Shown piece by piece: positions 14,820 to 24,589 of a stretch of DNA of 64,000 nt (position 1 is its first letter; each line of letters opens with the position of its first letter). The position numbers were made by a program, and so were the translations under genes. This stretch comes from Competibacter_A sp003527885 (GTDB taxonomy: Bacteria; Pseudomonadota; Gammaproteobacteria; Competibacterales; Competibacteraceae). The stretch lies in assembly GCA_035442025.1 (NCBI GenBank), contig DAORPQ010000001.1, positions 1 to 64,000 on the forward strand. The letters are read 5' to 3'. The notes under the pieces were generated by a model. That model did not search any database. It was not told the DNA's origin and saw only the letters and a program-made list of their open reading frames with translations.

Positions 14820-16013
14820 CTATGGCCGGGCCGCGCCCACGGCGGCCACCACGAAGGCCGGATAGCGCTCGCGGATCCGGGGGATATCCGGCCAGACGAA
14901 CGGCTCGGCGAACCCCGCCGCGCGGAACGCCGCAAACCATTGTTCGGGCGTCAGAAACCCACCGTTAGGGCGCCAGACCGGATGAAGCACAGGCGCGCGA
15001 AAGGGCTCCAGCAGCGCGAACACGAATTCGACATACACCGTCCGGCCGGGGAAAGGACGCACGCATTCGGACGCGACCAGCACGCCGCCCGGCATGAGCG
15101 CGGTGCGAATTTCGTGCAGCGTGAACGCCAGATCGCGTGCGACGTGCAAGGTGTTGACCCCGTAAACGACCGCAAGGCTGGCGGGCTTGATGCCGGCCTC
15201 ATCGAACGGCCGGTCGATGTCGAGACAGGCATGGGTGAGGCGGTCGCGCAGATCGGGCCGGGAGGCCAAAGCGCGCTGGCCGCGCCGCAAGAACAGCGGC
15301 GACAGCTCGGTAAAACGGTAGGACTCGATGCGCTCTAGCGCGCCCGCCGCCGCGAAGCGGTCGAACAGGGCCAGCGCGCCGCTACCCGCGCCGCCGCCGA
15401 TCTCCAGAATCTTGCCGCGCGGCCGCGGTAAGCGCGCCAGCACCGCCCGCGCCCCGATGTCGTTGCTGACGGCGTAGAGCGGGTTTTGATTGGAGAAATA
15501 TTCGAACCAAGCCGCGATCTGATCCGCGCCGAACAGCACCGACTCCCCGGCCGCCTCTCCCCGCATCACCCGAAGATAGCCCTCCGCCGCCAGCGCCGCC
15601 AAGCGGAAGGCTGGCAGCGCGGCGGGATCGTGGGCGGCCTGCGCCTGTTCGATCTCCGCCGGATCGAGGACCGGCAGGTCGCCGTTGCCCCGAAAGCGGC
15701 TCGGAGAACCTTGCCCGCGCGCGATAACGCCGCGTTCGGCCAACAATCGCAGCAACCAATCGACCAGCGGCGCAGCGGCGGTCGGGTCCAGATCCACGCT
15801 CGCCACGATCTCCTCGACCGTAACGCCTTTCGCAAGCAAGCGCTCAAACTCCAGCTCGCGCACGATTCCGAGCGCCAATCGAAAGACGTACTCCTCGATA
15901 AAGTCGCATGAGGCCACGAAGCGATCATCGAACAGCGACACCAGTTCGGCGGGCAACAAGGTGGCGCGCAGATCGGGGCCGACGGCGCTTGCGGAGCCGG
16001 CTATCAAGCTCAT
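14820..16013 (-). CDS. SAM-dependent methyltransferase, polyketide-cluster type
   Basis: 397 residues. The first roughly 170 residues are helical, with EEYVFRLALGIVRELEFERLL, like the N-terminal dimerisation region of larger O- or C-methyltransferases. Motif I follows as ILEIGGGAGSGALALF, then VVYGVNTLHVARDL and LMPGGVLVASE, and the C-terminus has EQWFAAFRAAGF. The lengths and blocks resemble methyltransferase domains associated with polyketide and aryl-polyene clusters. It lies in the minus operon after the short dehydratase gene. With the UbiE-like enzyme it gives the cluster two methylation steps; substrates are unknown. Confidence 0.8.
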   Translation of the reverse strand: MSLIAGSASAVGPDLRATLLPAELVSLFDDRFVASCDFIEEYVFRLALGIVRELEFERLLAKGVTVEEIVASVDLDPTAAAPLVDWLLRLLAERGVIARGQGSPSRFRGNGDLPVLDPAEIEQAQAAHDPAALPAFRLAALAAEGYLRVMRGEAAGESVLFGADQIAAWFEYFSNQNPLYAVSNDIGARAVLARLPRPRGKILEIGGGAGSGALALFDRFAAAGALERIESYRFTELSPLFLRRGQRALASRPDLRDRLTHACLDIDRPFDEAGIKPASLAVVYGVNTLHVARDLAFTLHEIRTALMPGGVLVASECVRPFPGRTVYVEFVFALLEPFRAPVLHPVWRPNGGFLTPEQWFAAFRAAGFAEPFVWPDIPRIRERYPAFVVAAVGAARP

Positions 16014-16073
16014 TCCTCAATGCGTCGGTTGGCGGATGGCCGAGCGACGCTGCAAGCGGCTTCGGGCATTCGG

Positions 16074-16382
16074 TTAAGCCTCTCCATCGGCCAGCAGCAA
16101 CGCGCCTTGGACGAACGGTCGGCCGTCGTCGCGCACGCATTCGAAGCGGATATTGTTGGCGGTCGAGTCCGCAAAGCGGACAGCGAACGGCTGTTCGGGC
16201 CGTAGCGGTATGAGAAATTTCACCACGGACAGCCCGAGCAGCCGCCGGTCGGGCCGCCAGCGCTCGAACGCCCGAACCACTGCTTCCAGAATCACGACGC
16301 CGGGAACGATGGGATTGCCGGGGAAATGTCCCGCCAGACAGGGATGGTCGGCGGCGATAACGCAATGCGGTTCAAGCGCCAT
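16074..16382 (-). CDS. Short FabZ/ApeI-like hotdog dehydratase
   Basis: 102 residues from the ATG at 16382, which overlaps the ligase stop by 11 bases. The catalytic segment AGHFPGNPIVPGVVILEA has H19 as general base, the FabZ/FabA-type signature. It is shorter than FabZ (about 150 residues) and similar to the ApeI-type subunit that works with a longer partner in aryl-polyene synthases; the partner here is likely 9306-9755. A longer in-frame start at 16436 would overlap the ligase by 65 bases and is less likely. Confidence 0.85.
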   Translation of the reverse strand: MALEPHCVIAADHPCLAGHFPGNPIVPGVVILEAVVRAFERWRPDRRLLGLSVVKFLIPLRPEQPFAVRFADSTANNIRFECVRDDGRPFVQGALLLADGEA

Positions 16383-17667
16383 GCACTCGCGCCACCAGCG
16401 CCAGCAACGCCTCCCGAGTGGGTTTGCCGGTTTCATTGCGCGGCAAGGCGCCCACCTTCACGAGCGGTCGGGGCAAAAACACCGGATCGAGCCGCCGGGC
16501 CAAGGCGGCCAGCAGTTGCCGTTCGCTCAGCCCAGGCGCGACCACCACGGCCGCGAGCCGCTGGACCTCGCTCCCCGTTTCGTCCGGCAGGACGAAAACC
16601 CCCTCCTCCACGCCTCCGATTTCGTTGAGCTGGTGGTTCAGATAGCCCAACGAGGTGCGCTTGCCGGCGACGTTGACCAAGTCTTCCCGGCGGCCGATGA
16701 GTTTGAATTCCGTTTCGCCGCACGCCTCGACGATATCGTTCAACGGCACGGGTTCGGGCAGGTGCGCCCCCGCCAGAGACCCCTCGCGCAGCGTGAAGCC
16801 GTCGTAGAGCCGCCACCGGTCGCCGTCCAGCGTGCGGCGGCTGGCGATGGAACCGGCTTCCGTGCACCCGTAGATTTCCAGCACCGGTGCACCGAAGGCG
16901 GCTTCGGCCTGGGCCGCGAGTTCCGCGGATAACGGCGCAGTCGCCGAAAGCAAGAAAGCCGGTCGCGGCCAGCGCAATTGCGCCCGGACACAGGCTTGCA
17001 GGTGGACCGGGGTGGTGACCAGCACGCGCGATCCGGGAACCGCCGCCAGCGCTTCACGCACGTCCTCCGGGAAAAACGGCCGACCGCCGTGGACGCGAGC
17101 ACCGCTGATCAGCGGCGCCATGATCGAGGTTTCCAGGCCGTACATGTGCTGGGGCGGCACGGTGGCCACGATGGTCGTACTCCGGTCGAAGCCGAAACGC
17201 CGCTGCGCCTGCCGCGCGCCGCCGACCAGTTCACCCCAGGTTTTAGGGTTCGGTTTGGCCAGACCGGTACTGCCGGAGGTAAACGCGATCGCCATCACCT
17301 GATCGCTGGACACCTCCGGCACGGCGGGAACGTCCGGCTTGGCCGTCGCCATTTCCAGCCAAGCTCCGATGTCGCCATCGGTGGTTCGACCGTTGTCGGG
17401 ATAGGCTTCGGCGACGCGCCGCAGGTGCAACTCGGCGCGGTTGGAGGGCAGCAGATTGCTTTGGCCGTTCGCTCCCACGGCGGCGAACGCGACCAGAAAC
17501 AGATAGCGGTCCTCGCACAGATTGAAGATGAAGCGCTTGGCCGGCAGACGGCGAGCGATGGCGGCGACATGGCGCAAGAACCGCTCGCGCCGGATCGGGC
17601 GACCGCGCCACCAGGCGATCAAATCGTCCGGCGCGGGTATCGACAGCAAGGGTAATTTGGTTGGCAT
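16372..17667 (-). CDS. AMP-dependent acyl/aryl ligase (ANL superfamily)
   Basis: 431 residues from the ATG at 17667; upstream in-frame codons to 17880 are not needed. The adenylation core has the P-loop AFTSGSTGLAKP (128-139), a YGCTEAGSIASR block, YDGFTLR and the hinge GRREDLVNVAGKR, ending with PRNETGKPTREALLAL with the catalytic lysine. It is shorter than acyl-CoA synthetases, as are the ligases of aryl-polyene clusters that activate the aromatic starter and load it on the ACP. With the chorismatase in the same cluster, 3- or 4-hydroxybenzoate is the likely substrate. First gene of the second minus operon. Confidence 0.85.
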   Translation of the reverse strand: MPTKLPLLSIPAPDDLIAWWRGRPIRRERFLRHVAAIARRLPAKRFIFNLCEDRYLFLVAFAAVGANGQSNLLPSNRAELHLRRVAEAYPDNGRTTDGDIGAWLEMATAKPDVPAVPEVSSDQVMAIAFTSGSTGLAKPNPKTWGELVGGARQAQRRFGFDRSTTIVATVPPQHMYGLETSIMAPLISGARVHGGRPFFPEDVREALAAVPGSRVLVTTPVHLQACVRAQLRWPRPAFLLSATAPLSAELAAQAEAAFGAPVLEIYGCTEAGSIASRRTLDGDRWRLYDGFTLREGSLAGAHLPEPVPLNDIVEACGETEFKLIGRREDLVNVAGKRTSLGYLNHQLNEIGGVEEGVFVLPDETGSEVQRLAAVVVAPGLSERQLLAALARRLDPVFLPRPLVKVGALPRNETGKPTREALLALVARVHGA

Positions 17668-17761
17668 CGTGGAAGAGAGGCACCTTGATGCGTTAATGTA
17701 GCAAAGTTCGACGACAATTCGCCCCTTGGTTTGCTGTAAGAATTCGAGCGATGCTGAAACC

Positions 17762-18007
17762 ATGCCTACTCCCGACCCCTCTCCCCCGATCGACCCCAAG
17801 GGTTCCCGCAAGCAACCCGGTGCGCTGGATGTGATCCTCAGCGTACTGGCCTCGTTCTTCGGCGTGCAAAGCGCGCGCAACCGGGAACGCGATTTTCAGC
17901 ACGGTCGGCCGGCCCATTTCATCATCGTGGCGGTGGGCCTGACCGTGCTGCTGATTTTGGGGATCTGGCTGGCGGTGAAACTCGCCCTGCGCGCCGCCGC
18001 CGGCTAA
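17762..18007 (+). CDS. DUF2970 small membrane protein
   Basis: 81 residues from the ATG at 17762. The block ALDVILSVLASFFGVQSARN followed by a single C-terminal membrane helix (FIIVAVGLTVLLILGIWLAV) is the DUF2970 pattern, widespread in beta- and gammaproteobacteria and without known function. The N-terminus is proline- and serine-rich. It lies between the pigment cluster and the lysozyme-like gene; the 53-base spacing to the next gene allows co-transcription. Confidence 0.8.
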   Translation: MPTPDPSPPIDPKGSRKQPGALDVILSVLASFFGVQSARNRERDFQHGRPAHFIIVAVGLTVLLILGIWLAVKLALRAAAG

Positions 18008-18060
18008 GCCGAAGGCCGGCCGGCGCCTATTTTTCACAACGACTCTAACGGATTTAGACG

Positions 18061-18855
18061 ATGAGCCGTATCGTCCTCACCGAGGAACTGCAAGCCGAGT
18101 ACGCACGCCTGTTTTCCACCTGCGATATCCGCCCCGAACGCGCCGCCGAAGCCGATGCGCTGGCCGATGCGCTGCTGGCCGACTGGGGCCGCTATCACGC
18201 GGTCGCGGGGCGGCTCAAGCTGCCCTGGTTCGCGGTGGCGGTGCTGCATTACGCCGATACCGGGCGCGATTTCAACGTTCACTTGCACAACGGCGATCCG
18301 CTGGGTGAGCGTACCCGCCATCTGCCGGACGGCAGACCGCGTGAAGGGGAACCGCCGTTCGCCTGGGAAGACAGCGCCGTCGATGCCCTGCGCCTACGCC
18401 ACGTCGACCAGTGGGACGATTGGAGCATCGCCGGCACTTTATTCCTGCTGGAAGGCCACGGCGGCTGGGGCTACCGGCTACACCATCCCGAAGTGTTGTC
18501 GCCGTACCTGTGGAATTATTCCACTCACTATAGCCAAGGCAAATACGTGACCGACGACACCTGGAGCGAAACCGCCCTCGCCCGGCAGTGCGGGGCTGCG
18601 GTGCTGCTGCGGCGGCTGGCCGAACGGGGCGCGATCGAATTCGCCGGCGGCGGCGAGCGAGCGCCCCGACCGCTGTTGCGTTACGACCGGGGGGAGCCCT
18701 CCCCGACCGTAGCGGCGTTGCAACGCTTCCTCAACACCTTGCCCGGCGTCTTCGTGAAGGTGGACGGCACGGCTGGCCCCAGAACGTCAGAAGCGTTCCA
18801 TAAACTGTGCGGGCGGTACTTGTTGGATGACCCGCGCGAAACAGGCGGCAATTGA
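18061..18855 (+). CDS. Lysozyme-like protein with C-terminal peptidoglycan-binding-like domain
   Basis: 264 residues, no signal peptide. The central blocks LPWFAVAVLHYADTGRDFN, HLHNGDPLGERTRHLP, FAWEDSAVDAL and LEGHGGWGYR match a family of uncharacterised lysozyme-like proteins that includes phage-borne members; the first block resembles the catalytic Glu region of soluble lytic enzymes, but here the Glu-equivalent position reads ADTG, so activity is uncertain. The last 60 residues (SPTVAALQRFLNTL to AFHKLCGRYL) resemble a peptidoglycan-binding repeat. No holin or phage gene is nearby. Confidence 0.6.
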   Translation: MSRIVLTEELQAEYARLFSTCDIRPERAAEADALADALLADWGRYHAVAGRLKLPWFAVAVLHYADTGRDFNVHLHNGDPLGERTRHLPDGRPREGEPPFAWEDSAVDALRLRHVDQWDDWSIAGTLFLLEGHGGWGYRLHHPEVLSPYLWNYSTHYSQGKYVTDDTWSETALARQCGAAVLLRRLAERGAIEFAGGGERAPRPLLRYDRGEPSPTVAALQRFLNTLPGVFVKVDGTAGPRTSEAFHKLCGRYLLDDPRETGGN

Positions 18856-18912
18856 TTGCGATATCGGGGAATCACCGGCGGCGAGCCGACCAAGACCAAG
18901 AACGCGGGTTGT

Positions 18913-19572
18913 TTACCTCAGCCGCTTGCCCAAAAACCCGCCCTGCGCGGCAAAATAAGCGACGAATCGCTCCTCGAAATCCGCCACCACCGATTCCCGC
19001 ACCGCCGGTCGGACCCGCAACGCTTCACACCAGTTCGCGATCTTGGGTGTTTTCGCCAGCAAGCCTTGCGGGTGATGGCGTTCGATGATCTCCGACCTCA
19101 TGAGCAGCGGCGCATACGCGGCGTCGGCCAGCGAGAAGGCCGCGCCGTTGAAGAACGGACCTTCGCCCAACTGTTGCTCCACATACTGTAAATCGGCCAA
19201 CAACCCGTCCCGCTCCTGCCCGCAACCGGCTTCATCCGCCGCCATCAACATCCGGTACTGCCGGCCGATCAGGTTGGAGCCGAATTCGATCCAGGCCCGG
19301 TTGTGCGCCCGCCGCCAGGGATCGTGCGGGTGCAGCGGCGGCGGGTTGGTTTCGTCCAGATATTCGTTGATGACCGCCGATTCGAACAACACCCGGTTTT
19401 CATCCACCCGCAGCACCGGCACCTTGCCCATCGGCGAAATCGCGTTGAACCAGTCTGGCAGATTTTGCAAATCGACATAGGTGATGTCGAACGGAACCTG
19501 TTTCTCGTTCAGAGCGATCACCGAACGCTGCACGAAAGGGCATAACACGAAGCTGATCAACTGGTAGGCCAT
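18913..19572 (-). CDS. Glutathione S-transferase family protein
   Basis: 219 residues from the ATG at 19572. The thioredoxin-like N-domain begins MAYQLISFVLCPFVQR with C11-P in the catalytic position (omega or beta-type Cys rather than Tyr/Ser), then GKVPVLRVDE with the cis-proline and LFESAVINEYLDE binding the glutathione gamma-glutamyl group. The all-helical C-domain includes FFNGAAFSLADAAYAPLLMR. Probably a cytosolic thiol transferase; the substrate is unknown. It follows trmL in the same direction with a 107-base gap. Confidence 0.85.
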   Translation of the reverse strand: MAYQLISFVLCPFVQRSVIALNEKQVPFDITYVDLQNLPDWFNAISPMGKVPVLRVDENRVLFESAVINEYLDETNPPPLHPHDPWRRAHNRAWIEFGSNLIGRQYRMLMAADEAGCGQERDGLLADLQYVEQQLGEGPFFNGAAFSLADAAYAPLLMRSEIIERHHPQGLLAKTPKIANWCEALRVRPAVRESVVADFEERFVAYFAAQGGFLGKRLR

Positions 19573-19678
19573 GACGCTCTCCATCGACGGTGACTGGGCT
19601 AACGGCGCGGATACCGTCAAAGCATAACTGCTGGACACGGGAAGGCAACCGCCTCGGCTTCGCCGCCGAAATGGCCGG

Positions 19679-20143
19679 CTAAACCGTGCCTTCAAAACCG
19701 TGCTGCCGCCACGCCTCGTACAAGGCGATGGCGACCGCGTTGGACAGGTTCAGGCTGCGACCGGCGGTGCGCATCGGCAAGCGCACGCGCTGTTCCAGCG
19801 GGATACCGTGCAAGACCGCCGCCGGCAAACCCCGAGTTTCGGGCCCGAACAGCAAAGCGTCACCCGGCTGGTAAGCGACGGTGTGGTAATGGCGCGCGCC
19901 CTTGGTGGTGAAGGCGAACAGCCGCATCGGCTGCAATTCGGCGAGGAAAGCCGGCAGATCGCGGTGGAGGCGCACGGCGGCCCATTCGTGATAATCCAGG
20001 CCGGCGCGGCGCAACTGCCGGTCGTCGAACCGAAACCCCAGCGGCCGGATCAGGTGCAGCCGCGCGCCGGTGTTGGCGCACAGCCGGATGATGTTGCCGG
20101 TGTTGGGCGGAATTTCCGGCTCGAACAGAACGATGTCGAACAT
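19679..20143 (-). CDS. trmL: tRNA (cytidine/uridine-34 2'-O)-methyltransferase TrmL
   Basis: 154 residues, the usual length of TrmL. The SPOUT fold is clear from FEPEIPPNTGNIIRLCANTG at the N-terminus, LLFGPETRGLP, and the trefoil-knot block RSLNLSNAVAIALYEAWRQ. It methylates the wobble ribose of tRNA-Leu isoacceptors using S-adenosylmethionine. It is separated by 18 bases from the stop of ntrC and is in the same orientation, so it may share its transcript. Confidence 0.93.
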   Translation of the reverse strand: MFDIVLFEPEIPPNTGNIIRLCANTGARLHLIRPLGFRFDDRQLRRAGLDYHEWAAVRLHRDLPAFLAELQPMRLFAFTTKGARHYHTVAYQPGDALLFGPETRGLPAAVLHGIPLEQRVRLPMRTAGRSLNLSNAVAIALYEAWRQHGFEGTV

Positions 20144-20161
20144 GGGTGGTCGGTCCGGCGC

Positions 20162-21555
<1,394 letters not shown>

Positions 21556-21559
<4 letters not shown>

Positions 21560-22614
21560 CCGGTCTTTCCCAAGGGCAGCAACAGCGTGAAAACGGTTTC
21601 ACCGGGCCGGCTGGCGCACTCGATCAGACCGCCGTGCTGGTTGACGATATTCTGGGCGATCGACAAACCCAGCCCGGTGCCGTCCGGCCGGCCGCTGATC
21701 ATCGGATAGAAAATCTGCGCCTGCTGTTCGAGCGGAATGCCGGGCCCGTCGTCGATCACGTCCAGCCGCGCCACCAGCTTGTGGCGCTTCGAGCCGATGG
21801 TGTACTGGCGCTGCACCCGCGTTCGCAAGGTGATCGTCCCTCGCCGTTCGAGCGCCTGCACGGCGTTGCGCACCACGTTGAGCGCCGCCTGGATCAAGCG
21901 GTCGGCATCGCCCCACACCGGCGGGATGCTGGGGTCGTAATCGCGCTCGATGCGAATGCCTGGCACGGCTTCGGCCTCCACCAGCGCGCAGACCCGTTCC
22001 AGGACTTCGTGGATGCTCACTTCGTCGTGAGCGCGCGGCTGGTTGGGTCCGAGCATCCGATCCACCAGATTGCGCAGCCGGTCGGCTTCGCCGATGATGA
22101 TGCGGGTATATTCCCGCAGCGCCGGATCGGGCAATTCGCGCTCCAGCAACTGGGCCGCCCCGCGCAACCCGCCCAAGGGGTTCTTGATTTCATGGGCCAG
22201 ATTGCGCACCAAGGTCCGGGTGGTATGGTGTTGGGCCAGGATGTGCTCTTCCCGGTCGATGCGCAGCCGCCAGTCCACTTGGCGCAGTTCCAGCAGCAGT
22301 TCAGTCGGCGGATCGCGTTCCAGCAGCGGCGCGGCGGTGCAATCCACGGTGATGGTGCGCTCGACCGGGAAAACCAGCTGCAATTCCCGCTCGATGTAGG
22401 GGTGGCCGCTGGCCAAACAATGGCGCAAGCCGCCGATGAAAGCCTCGGAACCGACCAACAGTTCCGGCAACCCCAATCGGTAGGCCTTGCGGACGCTCAG
22501 CTCGAACAGGCTTTCCGCAGCCGCGTTCATGAACAGCAAGCGCAACCGCCGGTCCAACACCAGCACGGCGACGCTCAACCCATCCACGACCCGGCGGTAG
22601 TACGCTCTCAGCAC
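21556..22614 (-). CDS. glnL: Nitrogen regulation sensor histidine kinase NtrB (NR-II)
   Basis: 352 residues from a GTG at 22614. A PAS-like N-domain (VLVLDRRLRLLFMNAAAESL) is followed by the dimerisation helix with H141 in RNLAHEIKNPLGGLRGAA and by the ATPase boxes NVVRNAVQAL, VIDDGPGI and GTGLGLSIAQNIV. There is no membrane segment, as in NtrB, a cytosolic kinase/phosphatase of NtrC controlled by PII. The gene lies 281 bases downstream of glnA and is separated from it by a terminator, with an NtrC-type palindrome at 22770-22786, as in enterobacterial glnALG. Confidence 0.95.
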
Positions 22615-22769
22615 GCTCGCCTCGCTCTGTGGTTGATCGGCGCTCTTGCCGCAAGCGGCAAACCGAAGCGGTCGAACCCCTTGACGGCCCTTTTCAACCG
22701 GGCTGTTCTAGCTTTGTTCGACTCCAACCGAGCGCGACTCCGCCGGCCGGGCGCTTTGGATCGCTGTAT

Positions 22770-22786
22770 TGCACTAAAATAGTGCA
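22770..22786. promoter_or_regulatory. NtrC-binding site upstream of ntrBC
   Basis: TGCACTAAAATAGTGCA is a perfect dyad with 7-base arms and fits the NtrC consensus TGCAC-N7-GTGCA. It is centred about 165 bases upstream of the ntrB start. In enterobacteria an equivalent site near the glnL promoter lets NtrC repress its own synthesis. No -24/-12 element is seen between this site and ntrB, which favours repression or a sigma-70 promoter here. Confidence 0.7.
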
Positions 22787-22816
22787 GTACGGGGCGCCCA
22801 GCAAAAGGTCGCCGCT

Positions 22817-22844
22817 AAAAGAACGCCCTCCGGCTGGGGGCGTT
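22817..22844 (-). terminator. Rho-independent terminator after glnA
   Basis: On the minus strand AACGCCC (22844-22838) pairs with GGGCGTT (22828-22822) across a nine-base loop and is followed by CTTTT (22821-22817). It lies 52 bases after the glnA stop and separates glnA from ntrB. The position would allow glnA to be expressed strongly while ntrBC stay low. Confidence 0.75.
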
Positions 22845-22895
22845 GCCAGCGGCGGGTGTCAGGCGGCCACGCGAGGCGCGAGCCGCCGTGACCCA

Positions 22896-24305
22896 TCAGA
22901 GGCTGTAATACATGTCGAACTCGACCGGATGGGTCGTCATCCGCAACCGAGTCACATCCTCCGTCTTCAGGGTGATGTAGGCGTCGATCAAGTCGTTGCT
23001 GAACACGCCGCCCTTGGTCAGAAACTCGCGGTCGGCATCCAGCGCGGCCAAGGCCTCGTCGAAGTAGAAACAGACTTTGGGAATCTGCTTTTCCTCTTCC
23101 GGCGGCAGGTCGTAGAGGTCCTTGTCCATCGCATCCCCAGGATGAATCTTGTTCTGGATGCCGTCCAGACCGGCCATCATCATCGCGGCGAAGGACAGAT
23201 AAGGGTTGGCGGTGGAATCGGGGAAGCGCACTTCGATCCGCCGGCCTTTCGGGCTGCTGACGTAGGGAATGCGGATCGAGGCGGAACGGTTGCGGGCCGA
23301 ATAGGCCAGCATGACCGGCGCTTCGAAGCCCGGCACCAGCCGTTTGTAGCTGTTGGTGGAGGCGTTGGTGAATGCGTTCAAAGCCTTGGCGTGCTTGATG
23401 ATGCCGCCGATGTAGTACAGCGCGGTCTCGGACAAACCGGCGTACCGGTCGCCCGCGAACAGGTTGACGCCGTCCTTGGCCAACGACTGATGGACGTGCA
23501 TACCGCTGCCGTTGTCGCCCACCAGCGGCTTGGGCATGAAGGTCGCGGTCTTGCCGTAGCTGTGGGCGACGTTCTGGATGGCGTACTTCAAGGACTGCAC
23601 CTCATCCGCCTTGCGCACCAGCGTGTTGAACTTCACGCCGATTTCGCACTGGCCAGCGGTGGCGACCTCGTGGTGATGCACCTCGACGGTGTGGCCCATC
23701 TGCTCCAGCGCCTGACACATCGCGCCGCGGATGTCGTGCAGGGAATCGACCGGCGGTACCGGGAAATAACCGCCCTTGACGCCGGGACGGTGGCCGAAGT
23801 TGCCGCCCTCGTAGGCGCGCTCGGAATTCCAGCCGGCCTCGGAGGAGTCGATCTTGCAGAAACTGCCACTGATGTCGGCGCCCCAGCGGATGTCATCGAA
23901 GATGAAAAATTCGTTTTCCGGGCCGAAAAAAGCGGTGTCGGCGATGCCGGTGGATTTCAGATAGGCCTCGGCGCGGCGGGCCAGCGAACGCGGGTCGCGC
24001 TCGTAACCCTGCATGGTGTTGGGCTCGATCACGTCGCAGGTCAACAGCAAAGTCGGCTCTTCGAAGAACGGATCGACACAGGCGGTTACAGGGTCGGGCA
24101 TCAGGATCATGTCCGATTCCTGGATGCCTTTCCAACCGGCGATGGACGAGCCGTCGAACATCTTGCCATCTTCGAAGACCTCCTCGTCGAAGGCGCTGAT
24201 CGGCACGGTGACGTGTTGCTCCTTGCCGCGAGTGTCCGTGAACCGGTAGTCCACGAACTTGATGCCTTTTTCCTCGACCAGCTTCATCACATCGGCAGCA
24301 TTCAT
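22896..24305 (-). CDS. glnA: Glutamine synthetase, type I
   Basis: 469 residues from the ATG at 24305, the standard length of GSI; a TTG two codons upstream is too close to the GAGGA ribosome site. Signatures are FDGSSIAGW, the ATP-binding KPLVGDNGSGMHVHQSL and the active-site block RNRSASIRIP. The adenylylation tyrosine lies in DKDLYDLPPEE near residue 398, so the enzyme is probably controlled by GlnE. It condenses glutamate and ammonia with ATP. Transcription is likely from the sigma-54 promoter at 24376-24391 with NtrC bound at 24456-24472. Confidence 0.97.
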   Translation of the reverse strand: MNAADVMKLVEEKGIKFVDYRFTDTRGKEQHVTVPISAFDEEVFEDGKMFDGSSIAGWKGIQESDMILMPDPVTACVDPFFEEPTLLLTCDVIEPNTMQGYERDPRSLARRAEAYLKSTGIADTAFFGPENEFFIFDDIRWGADISGSFCKIDSSEAGWNSERAYEGGNFGHRPGVKGGYFPVPPVDSLHDIRGAMCQALEQMGHTVEVHHHEVATAGQCEIGVKFNTLVRKADEVQSLKYAIQNVAHSYGKTATFMPKPLVGDNGSGMHVHQSLAKDGVNLFAGDRYAGLSETALYYIGGIIKHAKALNAFTNASTNSYKRLVPGFEAPVMLAYSARNRSASIRIPYVSSPKGRRIEVRFPDSTANPYLSFAAMMMAGLDGIQNKIHPGDAMDKDLYDLPPEEEKQIPKVCFYFDEALAALDADREFLTKGGVFSNDLIDAYITLKTEDVTRLRMTTHPVEFDMYYSL

Positions 24306-24375
24306 TGGCAATGATTCCTCGGGTTGAATAATCGATCACAAGGTGAGCAGAAAAAATCTCGGTTTGCCCTCGCGG

Positions 24376-24391
24376 AGCACGAACCATGCCA
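24376..24391 (-). promoter_or_regulatory. Sigma-54 (-24/-12) promoter of glnA
   Basis: The minus strand reads TGGCATGGTTCGTGCT, with the invariant GG and GC separated by exactly ten bases, matching TGGCAC-N5-TTGCA closely. It lies about 70 bases upstream of the glnA start. An NtrC dyad is centred roughly 100 bases upstream of the implied start site, the normal enhancer distance. Confidence 0.8.
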
Positions 24392-24455
24392 CCGCAATTT
24401 TTTGTAGCTTTGACCGTCATCTGTAGGCCCAATGGTCGGTGCCCGACCGACCTGC

Positions 24456-24472
24456 TGCACCTTATTGGTGCA
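24456..24472. promoter_or_regulatory. NtrC-binding site upstream of glnA
   Basis: TGCACCTTATTGGTGCA is a perfect match to the NtrC consensus TGCACC-N5-GGTGCA. It sits between the glnA sigma-54 promoter and the divergent HMA-domain gene at 24590, so it could in principle act on both. Only one strong site was found here; E. coli glnA has several. Confidence 0.85.
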
Positions 24473-24589
24473 ACAGGCTTCGCGGCCCGCTCTATTTTGG
24501 CGCAAAGCGGCGCCAGACACATAAAGTATTGGAATACGACGACAAGACTTATACTTCCCACACGCCAACGCCATTGGGAGACCGCCATC

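Noticed and set aside
13044..15338. Plus-strand open frame of 764 codons
   Set aside because: It overlaps the chorismatase and the methyltransferase in another frame and then runs opposite two minus-strand genes; no domain is recognisable.
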